A stretch of DNA of 64,000 nucleotides from Ciona intestinalis (GCF_000224145.3 NC_020172.2:606850-670849); one strand, 5' to 3'. Shown: positions 35,339 through 46,671, counted from the first letter of the stretch. Program-made: numbers and translations. The notes: generated by a model from the sequence alone, not told the origin.

Positions 35339-38300
35339 GTTTGTCAGTATCAGTTTCGTTTATACTTTAAAAACCTTAGATGCTGTCAATTTGAATACAA
35401 ACATGTTATTTCTTATAGGACAAAGGAGGATTCAGAGCATCCTCATCATTTGGCTACGAGTTTATTTGAACTGCTATCCTGTGACCAGTTTAATTAAATT
35501 GTTCTCATTCATGCACGTGAGAACAAGCTGCATCATGTTGCAACTGAACACATAAGTTTAACCAAATGTGGCAAACTTCTGCAGAAAACCCGTGGGAACG
35601 AAGTCTTCTACATCAGGGGTGCATGCAAATAAATTCCTGCTTCAACCTCTAAACCTCTGCCAAAAACATTTACAAAGCGAATATATGTTTGCAACACACT
35701 TTTGCATGCCACCTTCAACGCGGTGATCTTCTTGTTATTCTAATGACTCGGAAACTAGCAGCTCCCCATAGTCCAACACCTGCGTGCAGCCAGCTGTGCT
35801 CACGTGCTACAGCGAAAGCCCGTCCCCATTTTGTCTCGTGGTTAAATCCAGTCGAGCAGCTTTTGGTCTTTTGTTATGTAAAGTAGGTTTAGATGAAACA
35901 CATTTTATCAATATCCGATTTTAAATATCATTTCTACCGCACACCAAAGTTAAAATATGGTTTAAAAGTAATTTTAAAGGTAAACTTATTTGTTGACATC
36001 AGCAAAATGAAAATCGCTGGCATTTACTACGTATAACCAAGTTCTGGGCATTTACTTTATAAACCCGCACATTAAAAAACAAAGAATTGAAACAACACAT
36101 CATATAACTATATACATTTGCCTATTTCTTACCTTTCAACCTTACCCAACCTAACAAGGCCCAGCGTAAACATAATAAACATTATTCAGTATAGGCTTAC
36201 TGCTGACGCTACTAGTCACTGTCTGTAGTTAAATCGTCAATACGAATGGTGAATTCTTTTAAGTTTACCAATGCGGCGCCTAAATTTTCCAAATTTGTAA
36301 AACGTCTGCGCGTAAAATCGATGAAACTAGTTATTCTTGCATTAGCATATTGCCGACTGCGTTTACATAACAGGGTTCTTAAGTATTATCCAAGCCGGGT
36401 TGACTAGGTGTACAAAGCCAGTAGCGTCGGTCGTGCTAAATTAGAAACCTTTGTGACTATCGCTAGTCCCTATGTGTAGCTACGGCGGTAGTCAGTTTCT
36501 AAAACGCCTTTCATCGCACAGCGTTGTTATGCCAGCTTCATACACTTGGTATACGATCAAGTTATAAAGAGGTTTTAACCTTTTTTTAACTATATTCCTT
36601 CCTTCGTGGTATTTACTTTATGCTGAACTGACAGGTCCTGCAGCAGCTTTTATAGAGCTGCCTGTCAGAGAAAAGCTACAACCCGTTGTTGTTACAGAAT
36701 TTGGAAATCACGACCTGCCAATAGGTGCGTACCTCGCCGGGGATTTACGAGGAGTTAACATTGTAGACCCCATTCATAAAGCTATTTCGGACCGCCCGCC
36801 GAATGTCCATTCACATTGTGATGTTTCGTGCTTACATCGGTCATGCACTGATTCCCCAAGTACGATATCCACATTTTAAATCTAATCTTGTTATCGGATC
36901 TATTATAGAGCAGTGGAAAATTTGACTGGACAATGGGTATAGGTTTCTGCAGAAAATTAAATGGGAACATTAACGCTTTGTGATTGTGGGTATTTTTAAC
37001 CATGCCACTATGTGTCACCAGCACTTTACCATACAAGAAAAAAAGTGTTGTTATAACTCCTATATAATATGCATTTGGCGTCTACGGAATTTTTCCAATA
37101 ATTTTTCTCATTGTTAATGTATTGACAAGATTGAACACGTTTATTTAACATACATGCCGAGCTGAATATACCACTCAACAGAACAAAAGAGTTAGCACAG
37201 GGAATTTACCAAAGAGCAGCCCGGGGTTTCCCGGCGATTAAACAATAGAACGTGGGGGTCAGACGTCATCTAAAATCCTGCTATAAACCAATATCTTCGA
37301 TACACTCTATTCAATCCCTATTGACATTAGCAATACCGGACTTTTTCTACTGTTTCAACGGTAAATTTATCCGACTGAAGTGAACTTTAAATAGGACATA
37401 AGTGTCGACAATAATCACTCAATATTAAACAGTAAAATTCAAGTAGTTTTAAAATGTCAGCAGTCTTTCTCTTTAGGCTGAACATATTACATCATACAAA
37501 CTTCGTCGTACAACTGTTTTACTGCAAAATCTCTGCTTATCTCTACCTCCCTGCCAACTCGTGCGTGCACAAGTATTTACAATGGTTGTTTACCACTGCT
37601 GTGTTCCTACGAACAAATGCAAAATATATTGATCGACTTTTCAATTTGCTGTACTTTTACTTTCTATAGGGTTGCGCCTATTCAAATAAACGCAGCCCTT
37701 AACGCACGTTGTATAAAACAGGCAACGCGCCGATATTTACAGAATGCTTTGCTGTTATATTATACCGGAGATGTCCTGGTTTGGTTCAATGCTGTTTTCT
37801 ATTATCACTGTACATATGAAGCAACGGTAGTAGAAACCAGGACCTCCTAACGTTTCACACTTGCGGTTATGGGTCATACTTTAAACGTATTGTAACCCTG
37901 TGATTGAAACTTCAATGTTGAGTGTTGCGTAACAAAGGCACGATGTCTGTATCTTATCAGGATATATGATATAGAAGAATGGGAAAAGATGGAACACATT
38001 TTCGTTTTATTTTCTTGCCCTATTTGGTTGTAAACAAAGAACTTTCAATGAGCTATATGCCCACGACTTTCATAGACCGTTGGTAATCGCTAAAAACGCG
38101 ACCAGGATATTTGGATTTTAAGTGCTAAAGGTGTGTCGTCTTCCCCCACCCTACTATATATTTCACGGTTTATGAAATTATATGTCATGCCCAAGCCCAA
38201 TCAGTTTAAACACCTGTTTTATAACCACGTTGATTAATGTATACAACTGTTTTGGTTTAATGTTGGGAGGTCACCTCATATCAAGTATTTTGCTGTAGTA

Positions 38301-38807
38301 ACAATGGTACTTGCAAACGAAGTACTGAGATATTTTGCCCTTTCAGTCTCGCGTATATGTATGCTTCTTCTCCTAACTTACGGTGTTGTGCGCTTTAGTT
38401 TACTTATCCATTCCACGTCATTTAATACAAGTCCTGTTTTGGAATGTACTTTATTAAGTCTCCAGCGAAATCAAAGGTTGTTTACATTTCCTAATCAGGA
38501 GACATTTTTTGTGACGTATAGTTAAAAGAGTGTAGAAAATAAATATGTACGAAATAATAAATTGAAGACTTTAGTGGAAGGGGTATATAGTGAACCACAC
38601 GCCGAACAAAACAGTCACATATACACAATGAAAGGTTAGGGTAAGGAATAATAAGCCGCAAAAGCACATAATAAACCATGCGACGGGGCGTTTATGATGC
38701 CGAGTTGTCTACGGTATCGCTATACGCGTTAAAAGTGCGTGACAGTATATTGGACATTCTGCCGGCATCACAAAAAAAGCAGCTGTTACAAATGACTTGG
38801 TAGTTAC
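35339..38807. other. Spacer between the two peptide genes
   Basis: Frames such as 35190-35555 and 37454-37669 have no domain. An open stretch at 36568-36879 is flanked by usable splice sites but has no partners. A MITE lies at 37972-38160. I looked for a third peptide gene by its cysteine exons and did not find one. Confidence 0.45.
37972..38160 (+). mobile_element. MITE copy, forward
   Basis: Ends TATAGAAGAATGGGAAAAGA and CGTCTTCCCCCACCCTACTA, with TTGGTTGTAAACAAAGAACT inside. Confidence 0.8.
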
Positions 38808-40104
38808 TCAGCCGAGCAGATGTGAACTTGGACACACTCTCTGAAAGCAGAATACGCACATCCCTCTTTCTGCAATAAAATATCACAACGTAACGATACT
38901 TAACTTTCGATTTTTTTTTGTACAAATGACCCACACGAGCGGCAATTTTCAAACATTTAAACTTCGCTTTCATGAATGATAATTATATTTGTTAGTAAAA
39001 CCTAACTACAGTTCACTGACCACGCATTCGTAGCCCTAAAGCTCAAAGCTATGTACAGGCATTACCCAATGACCTGTAACGTCTATAATATGTAAACGGT
39101 CTTTTTATCCGGACTGACTAAAAGAAATGTTCCGAGGCTTACCGATCTTTCGCAGTTTCTTGCAGCTCTTGATCCTGCAGAAATGTCGGAAGCAAAACCT
39201 GACCACCCTGTAATTCACTCCCCGTTTAACTCTGCCATGCTCTTGCTGCGTCACGCCACTCTGTGGATATAAATAACAAGCTTATAGACCTCATACGGTG
39301 GCACCGACTTAAATTTCGTCCTTCTACTTACCTGGCTGCGATCGACAAGTGTGTTGATAAAAGACAAATCGGCATCTGTAAAGTAAATAAGACAAAAATT
39401 ACATTGACGTAGTAAAGACTATATAGTAGAGTGGGGGAAGTTGGGACACCTTTTCATTCTATTTTCTCGTCACATTTGTTAGTAAACAAAGAACATTCAA
39501 AGAATTACAAAACCGTATCTTGACAACTCTCATAGACTGTTGTTAATAGTTTAAGACACGATTAGAATATTCGGATACTATGTGTTAAAGGTGTCCCATC
39601 TCCCCCCACCCTAGTATACTTTTAATTTTACATTTTCATACGCATGACGGTAAAACTTTTGCCTTTTATTCCAAAATCCACACGCCGGATACACGTCCGT
39701 GTTGCTACTTTATTTATTTTTTGAGACCTTTTATAGCTAACAGTATTAAGAAATGTAAGAGCCTCGAAATAGTAATTCAACCCGTCCAAAACAACGAAAG
39801 AAAGCCTAGTCATGGGAGCTCAACCAAACAACATATAAAAAGACCGCGATGCGGGGTTTTGTAAAGCACAAAAGTGTTTACGGATTGTTTATTGATGTTT
39901 TTTCTAATCCAAATGGCTACACAATGATGCGTATTCTATATTTTCAGTCCAAACATTATCATTTATAAAGCGCCATAGTGCAATAAACTTACCTTTGTTG
40001 GTTGATATACTTTCAGCGTTGCTTACTTCGCACCTTGAAAGCAGGATTGCTATCAAAATACCAAACATTGCCATAATCAGAACTTTGCTTCTGTTCGAAT
40101 TCAT
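38808..40104 (-). CDS. Small secreted basic six-cysteine peptide precursor (paralogue 1)
   Basis: Four exons on the minus strand, 39993-40104, 39332-39375, 39143-39260 and 38808-38869, phases 1, 0, 1, encode 111 residues ending at TGA 38808-38810. The start gives MNSNRSKVLIMAMFGILIAI and then LLSRCEVSNA, a signal peptide. A short spacer (DADLSFINTLVDRSQ, TQQEHG) precedes the furin-type site RVKR. The expected mature peptide of 46 residues begins GVNYRVVRFCFRHFCRIKSC, continues KKLRKIERGM and ends CVFCFQRVCPSSHLLG. Cysteine spacing is C-x4-C-x4-C-x10-C-x2-C-x4-C, strongly basic. Exon 4 is 62 nt, exactly as in paralogue 2. A MITE (39421-39618) fills part of intron 1. The short Cys-aromatic-basic repeats recall beta-hairpin defence peptides in general style, but no homology to a known family can be claimed. 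Confidence 0.78.
39421..39618 (+). mobile_element. MITE copy, forward, full length
   Basis: Ends ATATAGTAGAGTGGGGGAAG and CATCTCCCCCCACCCTAGTA, with TTAGTAAACAAAGAACATTC inside. It lies in intron 1 of peptide gene 1. Confidence 0.88.
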
Positions 40105-40782
40105 TTCAAAGTTTTCAAGTGTAAATTGTAGTACAGCTACTGCGTTCTCTCTGTGTAAATACAGTGTTACAATACACGACACAACACGACAAGACGGCCT
40201 TGCCTGGCAGTAGAAATTCGTGAACTAGAACGTTTGTTGCGGCAACGCAACCTATCCTTTCGCACAAGCTGAAACCTTCGCTTGGGTCTATGCCACAGCA
40301 GAACCGCTCTTTTATGCATGGGCGAAGGAAACCCCGCGCAGACAGGAAGCATGAAATTTTCTACTTTCCTAGCTTTACCTGGGAGTTTCCCGTCTTATTT
40401 GAAACTTACACGTGCGCTCGCTCGAAAGATATTTAAATCTTATACAATTTTTTTCAGGTGCAAGTTTTCCTCGCGGAATTCCCTACGGTTGCCTACCGTG
40501 CGGACGGGCCACTTTCTTTTGACTACTTTAAGTGCACGTATTCCCGTAGAGCTGAAACACGTACATTGTCCCCCCTGGTTGTCGCTTCCGCTCTGTACAC
40601 TGTGGATGTGTAAAATTACCCATGCTGAAATCGGACGGGGAATTTTTGTTTCATCACACGCCGTCGCTACAGGTCTCATGTTACTGTCTGTTGTTTAGGA
40701 AAAGTCACATATAAGAGACCCGGTCCTAGAGCAAGTAATTTTAAAGTAGACCTAAATATAAACTACCTATTTTTGTTTTTAA

Positions 40783-40897
40783 TATGATCCGCTTATAGTC
40801 GCATAATATAGCTGGAAACTGTATTTAATGGGGCAATCCGTGACGTATACAATCCGTATATATATATAGGTTTAATATGCAAATGTTTATAAAAATA
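40783..40897 (+). repeat. Direct repeat, copy 1 (partner 41297-41410)
   Basis: ATGATCCGCTTATAGTCGCA, then AATGGGGCAATCCGTGACGT, AATCCGTAT, TAGGTTTAATATGCAAAT. The same order recurs 513 bp on. It includes a CRE-like TGACGTA and an octamer ATGCAAAT. Confidence 0.65.
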
Positions 40898-41296
40898 TTT
40901 GTACTATTGTTATTACGAAGTTGTTCATGCAACGTTTAATTTAATTTTAAAAGAGTTATAATCGATATGTTTTTTCTAAATCTTTGATACGCATAATCGT
41001 TACTCCCAGTGCCATTTAAGTCCATTTAATGTCGTGATGTGGTTATGTACACCCCGGGGCATGCTGCGTTCTAAAGTAACATCAAACTTTGTCGTAAAAC
41101 GAAAATATGTAAGGTGTCAACTGTAGCCTTTGCAGAATGCGATTAAATGTGCCCCACAGCTTTAGGTACGAGAAAGTGACCAGCCTTATTGTTACTTTTG
41201 GGAGTTTAAACCTAAAGTTCAAATTATATTTAAAGTTAAGCCATGGTCTGTAGATGGACGTCCGTTGCTCTGATTTTGTGAGTTGTTGTTTTCATT

Positions 41297-41410
41297 ATGA
41301 TCCGCCTATAGACGCAAACTATACTTTCAGTGGTAACTGTATAATGGGGAAATTCGTGACGTATGAATCCGTATGTATAGGTTTATTATGCAAATTGGTA
41401 TAAAATTAAA
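41297..41410 (+). repeat. Direct repeat, copy 2
   Basis: ATGATCCGCCTATAGACGCA, then AATGGGGAAATTCGTGACGT, AATCCGTAT, TAGGTTTATTATGCAAAT. The most conserved parts are the TGACGTA and ATGCAAAT motifs. Confidence 0.65.
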
Positions 41411-41852
41411 ACATCGTTGTCTGGGTAACGGTTTCGGTTAGAGTTGTGTATAATTAGTACAACAGTGCCTGACATCTTTGTCTTACAATACAGTCGTGTA
41501 AATATTTCTAGAACCTCATTTACATATACCCATTGGTGACTTGGCTACGACCTGGTTACTGTTTGCATTTGTAGAGATAGATATCGATTTCCTTTTCTTT
41601 ATTGTAACCATATATCTTGATCCAGGTACAGCTATTCGCTTTATGGCTGGTGGAATGTGTGTTGTGATAATCGCCCTACAGAAGGTATTAAAGAAATGAC
41701 AATAGATTGGGGTTTTAAAAGCCGACATATCTTTAGTTCACGGCGCTCTGGTAAACAAAGCACGTCGTGTTGTATAAAATCTCTCTTTTTTAACAGCGCG
41801 GCTAGGTTTTGCATCCCAATTTAGTTTACTTTACCACTAACACGCTTTTCAG

Positions 41853-44800
41853 TACGGCTTATGACCACTTTTACAGCGAGACGTTGGTCTGCTTGGTCCG
41901 AATGGTCTGTCTGCAATCACCACTGTGGAGCAACAGGGTTTAGATTTCGGTCACGTGCTTGTTCACTGAGGCGAGGCAACAGAACAACTATTCGACGGTT
42001 ATGTCCCGGGAACCGATTCGAGAGAGAAGCTTGCGTTTCTCGCCTTTGTCTGCTTCAACCAGGTTTCGTTACCACGGACGAATTTTCTTTACCAAGTTAT
42101 TTTTACAACGTTATTCTATAGGCGTAATTTTTCCATGGGTTAAAAGCCAGTACACGCAGCAGGCGCGGTGTAATATTTTCTATAGCTAACTATTCCAATT
42201 ACATTTTTAGACTATAATTAGCTTTCTTTTTCACACGTACACACCCCATGTTTATTAAGCTTGAACAAGAAAATATTTTTTTCAAATAGCAAAGTTTATC
42301 AGCAAGTAATACTTTAAGTGCATGTTGTATAGACTATGGGTGCTGCACAGTGTCACCAATGAGATATGTGCACTAACATTAGTGTGATAAATCCCCCCAC
42401 AAATACACATCTGTCGACGTGCAGATCAAATTTCGACCGCACTGAATACACCGCAGCAGCAACATGGATTGCTTAACCTAAGCTCCGAAGTAACCTCACA
42501 GAATACCACAGTAAGTTGTACACGTATGAACATGACTCTTTATGCGTATGCAAAAATTACTTGAATACTGATGTTAGCCCTAATTCCAACATTTCCTGGC
42601 CATGTTTCAAACTAATACCTACGTTTTTAGAGTGGTGGGACTATGGGTATTTATTTCTGGAAATATTATTTCTTTACTACCGGTGCGGACGAAAAAACAT
42701 ATTGAAAATATGTCCCATCTTACCCCACCCTGCTATAATTTTTATAAATATTTTCAGACATCTACACCGTTGACTTCCGAGACAGTTTTTAACATAACAA
42801 ATTCAAATATTTCAATGACGGTAAGTTGGTATTGCGTAAACCTTACGTTAGTTCAGAAAAATTCGTTCGTCATTCAGAATTCTTTCGTGCTATGACGTAA
42901 TGATACAGCGGTTTTTTTTAATGACCTAATGGCGCCGAGCGTAAAGGTGACTTACGCAATGTAATACTAAACATTCCGAAGTCATTTGTACTTAATTGTC
43001 TTCACAAACAAAGCTATCAATGGCGGGGAAATTGTTTATTTACATATGTTTATAACGTTACCGTGGTAGGTAGCGTTGTTTTCAATACATAAGTGGTTTA
43101 TGTTGGTATTATATTGAGCAGCTCGTGCCTAAATGTCCCCCAATGATATAAGTTTTCAGCAGGTTGTAAGTTTCTAAGCTATATATGGTGTAAGAGGACG
43201 TTCCGGTCACCGAAGTTAAGACTTGGCAAGGTTGTTGTCCTGACCACAATTTCAAAACTATTGTGTTTACATACACGTTTATAGTTTTTGTTCTTTTTCT
43301 GTTTTTTACTGACTTTGTTAACTTCACTGTATTTAACAGACGCAAGCACCTGACGTGTGTCCTTACTTCTGCGACTCTCGAGCGACAACGTGTGGCCGAC
43401 CGACGTACTACTCTCCGAAAAAAATAGTTGGTGGAACTACGTCACAAAAGAACGCTTGGCCTTGGCAGGTTAGGAAACAAAACCTGCAAAATATTACCGT
43501 GGTGCTTTCGGCATAGTAGGTTGTGATGAGATGCTTTTATTTTCTTATATCGTCACACTTCGGTCTTATACAGTATTTACAGAAATGTTTAACCATAAAT
43601 AAGCATATTATATCTAAAACAAGATTCGTGAGATGTTAAAAGCATAATTGAGAAATATGAGATATTGTGTGCCTGCTGTATCCAATTAACTCCGCAGTAT
43701 TATGTACAGCCCTTATCTGTTTCCTGGTGTTCTTCTGCTTTTCCTGTTCCGAGTCTGCATTAAACTTATACATACTTTGTGAAACCAGGTGGGCGTATGG
43801 AGCAACCAACGACTGCTTTGCAGTGCAACCGTTATTTGTAGCGGCTGGGTCATGACGTCAGCTCATTGCTTTCTTAATCTTACAACGTTAGAACTGAGGT
43901 TTTTACCATATACCTTGATGTTAGCACTAGGTGTTGTTGTTATTTGAATGTATGTAATTATTTCCAGGTACAATGGGATACATCTTCGTTTTGGAAGTCA
44001 TACCCGAGAGCGAATTGAAAATGGAGCCTATGTTCGATCGTTAAACAAAAGCCAAGTATTTCTGCATCCTATGTACAATATATGGGTAGGTCAAACCGTA
44101 TTTAATGTTAACTAAAGTTAACACTAATTCAGATGTATTGCATAACAGTTAAAGAAATATGACATCGCCCTTGTGCGATTGGATCCTCCTTTGCGTTATT
44201 CTCGCACGGTGGCACCCGCCTGCTTACCGGATATGATGAAGCTTTCGGTGCAGCCGGGAGAATTGTGTTACGTCGCTGGTTGGGGAACAACAACGGCAAG
44301 AAGGATAAATGCGCAAATCATAACACTTTAACTAACATGTAATTGCATTCAGGTGGTGGGACCGCCGANNNNNNNNNNNNNNNNNNNNNNNNNNNNNNNN
44401 NNNNNNNNNNNNNNNNNNNNNNNNNNNNNNNNNNNNNNNNNNNNNNNNNNNNNNNNNNNNNNNNNNNNNNNNNNNNNNNNNNNNNNNNNNNNNNNNNNNN
44501 NNNNNNNNNNNNNNNNNNNNNNNNNNNNNNNNNNNNNNNNNNNNNNNNNNNNNNNNNNNNNNNNNNNNNNNNNNNNNNNNNNNNNNNNNNNNNNNNNNNN
44601 NNNNNNNNNNNNNNNNNNNNNNNNNNNNNNNNNNNNNNNNNNNNNNNNNNNNNNNNNNNNNNNNNNNNNNNNNNNNNNNNNNNNNNNNNNNNNNNNNNNN
44701 NNNNNNNNNNNNNNNNNNNNNNNNNNNNNNNNNNNNNNNNNNNNNNNNNNNNNNNNNNNNNNNNNNNNNNNNNNNNNNNNNNNNNNNNNNNNNNNNNNNN

Positions 44801-46277
44801 NNNNNNNNNNNNNNNNNNNNNNNNNNNNNNNNNNNNNNNNNNNNNNNNNNNNNNNNNNNNNNNNNNNNNNNNNNNNNNNNNNNNNNNNNNNNNNNNNNNN
44901 NNNNNNNNNNNNNNNNNNNNNNNNNNNNNNNNNNNNNNNNNNNNNNNNNNNNNNNNNNNNNNNNNNNNNNNNNNNNNNNNNNNNNNNNNNNNNNNNNNNN
45001 NNNNNNNNNNNNNNNNNNNNNNNNNNNNNNNNNNNNNNNNNNNNNNNNNNNNNNNNNNNNNNNNNCGGTGGCACCCGCCTGCTTGCCGGAGTATGATGAA
45101 GCTTTCGGTGCAGCCGGGAGAGTTGTATAACGTCGCTGGTGGGAGAACAACAAACGGCAAGAGGCATAAAATGCGCAAATCATAAACACTTTAACTAACA
45201 TGTAATTGCATTCAGGTGTTGGACCGCCGAATACGAATTTAAAGCAACTTATTGTTCGTGTAATCAACAACGACGTTTGCAAATACACATACTTTTACTC
45301 AGCAACTTACATGATACTGTGCGTGGGAGGGGAACGATTAAGAGACACGTGTGCGGTATGAAAGTATTTAACAAGTAGTAGGCTGGGGTAAAAAGGTACA
45401 TATTTTCATTCTCTTTTCTTGTCCCATTTATTTGTAGACAAAGAACATTTCCAGAATTATAAACTTAGCCTTGCGACCGTGTTAGAGTGTTGAAAATTGT
45501 CCAAACACGATTAGCATAAATTAGTATTTTCATCCTACCTCACAGCACTGTGTATTACGCATTCTCGGCCTAAATCTCTCGATTTATATTTTGTGGGGTA
45601 GGCTATGGTGAATACCATTAGCACAAAATATCCTTTATTTCCTTAACCGCTCTTTAAAAAACTAACAATGCTATTTTAGCGTTGAAAGAATACGGTTAAG
45701 CAATTAAGTAAATATTCTATGTTTTCTACGAAATGAGTTGACAGAGAGTGAAAATATGGGACATCTTACCCACCCTACTATATCATTGCATACTAAAAAC
45801 ATTTGAAAATGGACCATGCTATGGTTATTGGTTACCATATCTTCTGTTGCCTAAATATCGAGTCCGTGTACTTATGGGAAGGATTATTTTAGTATGAAAT
45901 CTCAGAAAAAACATAGCCTATGGTTTGATCTACAGGGCGACTCAGGCGGGGCTTTAATGTGTCAGTCATCCACAACTGGTAGGTGGGAGGTGCAAGGTAT
46001 CGTTAGTTTTGGTGCTCGCAATTGTGGCCGGGAAGGGTTTCCAACGATATACATGCAGGTAAGTAAAATACATAGGCTTTGTTCGCTTAGGAGGTGACTT
46101 ACAGTAAATGCTTAAATAGAACTTAAGTTTTAAACGTAATAATTTTGTATATTGCATATTAAAACATTTGATTATCACTTGCTTTTGCATAATTGCATTT
46201 TCGATCAGGTTTCGTTTTTTCTACCATGGATTCAATCTGTCATGCGTGGTCAATGCAGTCGGTGGCAGAACATCTAA
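41853..46277 (+). CDS. TSP1-domain trypsin-like serine protease (5' end unresolved, gap inside)
   Basis: Exons: 41853-42062, 42423-42510, 42757-42819, 43340-43468, 43789-43886, 43968-44085, 44149 to about 44302, then after the gap 45216-45355, 45936-46058 and 46209-46277 (TAA). The first encodes a TSP1 repeat (WSAWSEWSVCNHHCGATGFR, RLC). Two exons encode a Ser/Thr/Asn-rich linker with N-T/S glycosylation sites (LSSEVTSQNTT, FNITNSNISMT). The protease begins KKIVGGTTSQKNAWPWQ. Catalytic His is in VMTSAHCF, Asp in KKYDIALVRLD and Ser in CAGDSGGALMC. Asp six residues before the Ser (DTCAGDS) predicts cleavage after Lys/Arg. Activation would be at K-IVGG. The protein is presumably secreted, but the signal peptide was not found. 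The exon around the active-site Asp is duplicated across the gap, with errors at its donor. Confidence 0.88.
42628..42738. mobile_element. MITE remnant
   Basis: Only an eroded AGAGTGGTGGGACTATGG left end and a good right end, TGTCCCATCTTACCCCACCC TGCTATA, remain. Confidence 0.45.
43513..43704 (+). mobile_element. Worn MITE in protease intron
   Basis: CATAGTAGGTTGTGATGAGA at the left, the right end eroded to CTCCGCAGTATTA. Confidence 0.4.
44207..44368 (+). repeat. Left copy of a duplicated gap flank
   Basis: From CGGTGGCACCCGCCTGCTTA to GACCGCCGA, 162 bp running up to the N run. It is repeated at 45066-45231 just after the gap, with several one-base indels between the copies. Confidence 0.85.
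44369..45065. other. Assembly gap (697 N)
   Basis: The gap interrupts the protease gene and is flanked on both sides by the same sequence, so it is probably an assembly artefact rather than missing sequence. Confidence 0.99.
45066..45231 (+). repeat. Right copy of a duplicated gap flank
   Basis: It begins CGGTGGCACCCGCCTGCTTG and continues into the next protease exon. Indels disrupt the exon frame in this copy. Confidence 0.85.
45376..45554 (+). mobile_element. MITE copy in protease intron
   Basis: AGTAGGCTGGGGTAAAAAGG at the left, TTTGTAGACAAAGAACATTT inside and CATCCTACCTCACAGCACTG at the right; diverged. Confidence 0.6.
45592..45784 (-). mobile_element. MITE copy, reverse, in protease intron
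   Basis: TTGTGGGGTAGGCTATGGTG at the left, GGGACATCTTACCCACCCTA at the right. Confidence 0.65.
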
Positions 46278-46347
46278 GCTGAATCAAAAATAAAACATCC
46301 CGACACGAACACAAATACTAAAACTAAACAAAAAAATATAAAAAATG

Positions 46348-46398
46348 TGGCAGCGGTGGGATTCGAACCCACGCCATCGAAATGACTGGTGCCTTAAA
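46348..46398 (-). tRNA. tRNA-Leu (anticodon AAG), 3' half, cut by gap
   Basis: Read on the minus strand it gives an anticodon loop TTAAGGC with its 3' stem ACCAG. A Leu-type long variable arm (TCATTTCGATGGC) follows. Then come the T arm GTGGGTTCGAATCCCAC and the acceptor end CGCTGCCA. This closely matches animal tRNA-Leu(AAG). T-rich runs just past the 3' end (minus strand, below 46348) fit a Pol III terminator. The 5' half lies in the N run starting at 46399. Functionality cannot be judged. Confidence 0.8.
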
Positions 46399-46671
46399 NN
46401 NNNNNNNNNNNNNNNNNNNNNNNNNNNNNNNNNNNNNNNNNNNNNNNNNNNNNNNNNNNNNNNNNNNNNNNNNNNNNNNNNNNNNNNNNNNNNNNNNNNN
46501 NNNNNNNNNNNNNNNNNNNNNNNNNNNNNNNNNNNNNNNNNNNNNNNNNNNNNNNNNNNNNNNNNNNNNNNNNNNNNNNNNNNNNNNNNNNNNNNNNNNN
46601 NNNNNNNNNNNNNNNNNNNNNNNNNNNNNNNNNNNNNNNNNNNNNNNNNNNNNNNNNNNNNNNNNNNNNNN
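46399..46671. other. Assembly gap (273 N)
   Basis: It cuts the tRNA-Leu gene. If the tRNA is intact, its remaining 30 or so bases lie at the left edge of this gap. Confidence 0.99.

Larger units (their letters stand above)
40105..41852. other. Intergenic region between peptide gene 1 and the TSP1-trypsin gene
   Basis: It holds a direct repeat pair (40783-40897 and 41297-41410). The TSP1-trypsin signal-peptide exon should be here. One candidate is 41243-41277 (MVCRWTSVALI before a GTGAGT donor), but it ends in phase 2 whereas exon 41853 needs phase 1, so at least one more exon would be required. Confidence 0.4.

Noticed and set aside
36568-36879. Open stretch with possible exon 36635-36724 (VVVTEFGNHDLPIG)
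   Set aside because: Splice sites are usable but no neighbouring exon fits and frames of this length arise by chance in this window.
38692-38973. 93-codon minus-strand frame over the last exon of peptide gene 1
   Set aside because: It is a shadow: the splice phase selects another frame, which keeps the cysteines shared with the paralogue.
34783-41852. Search for a third six-cysteine peptide gene near the two found
   Set aside because: No further exon with the C-x4-C-x4-C or MC-x2-C pattern plus fitting splice sites was seen in the spacer or upstream.
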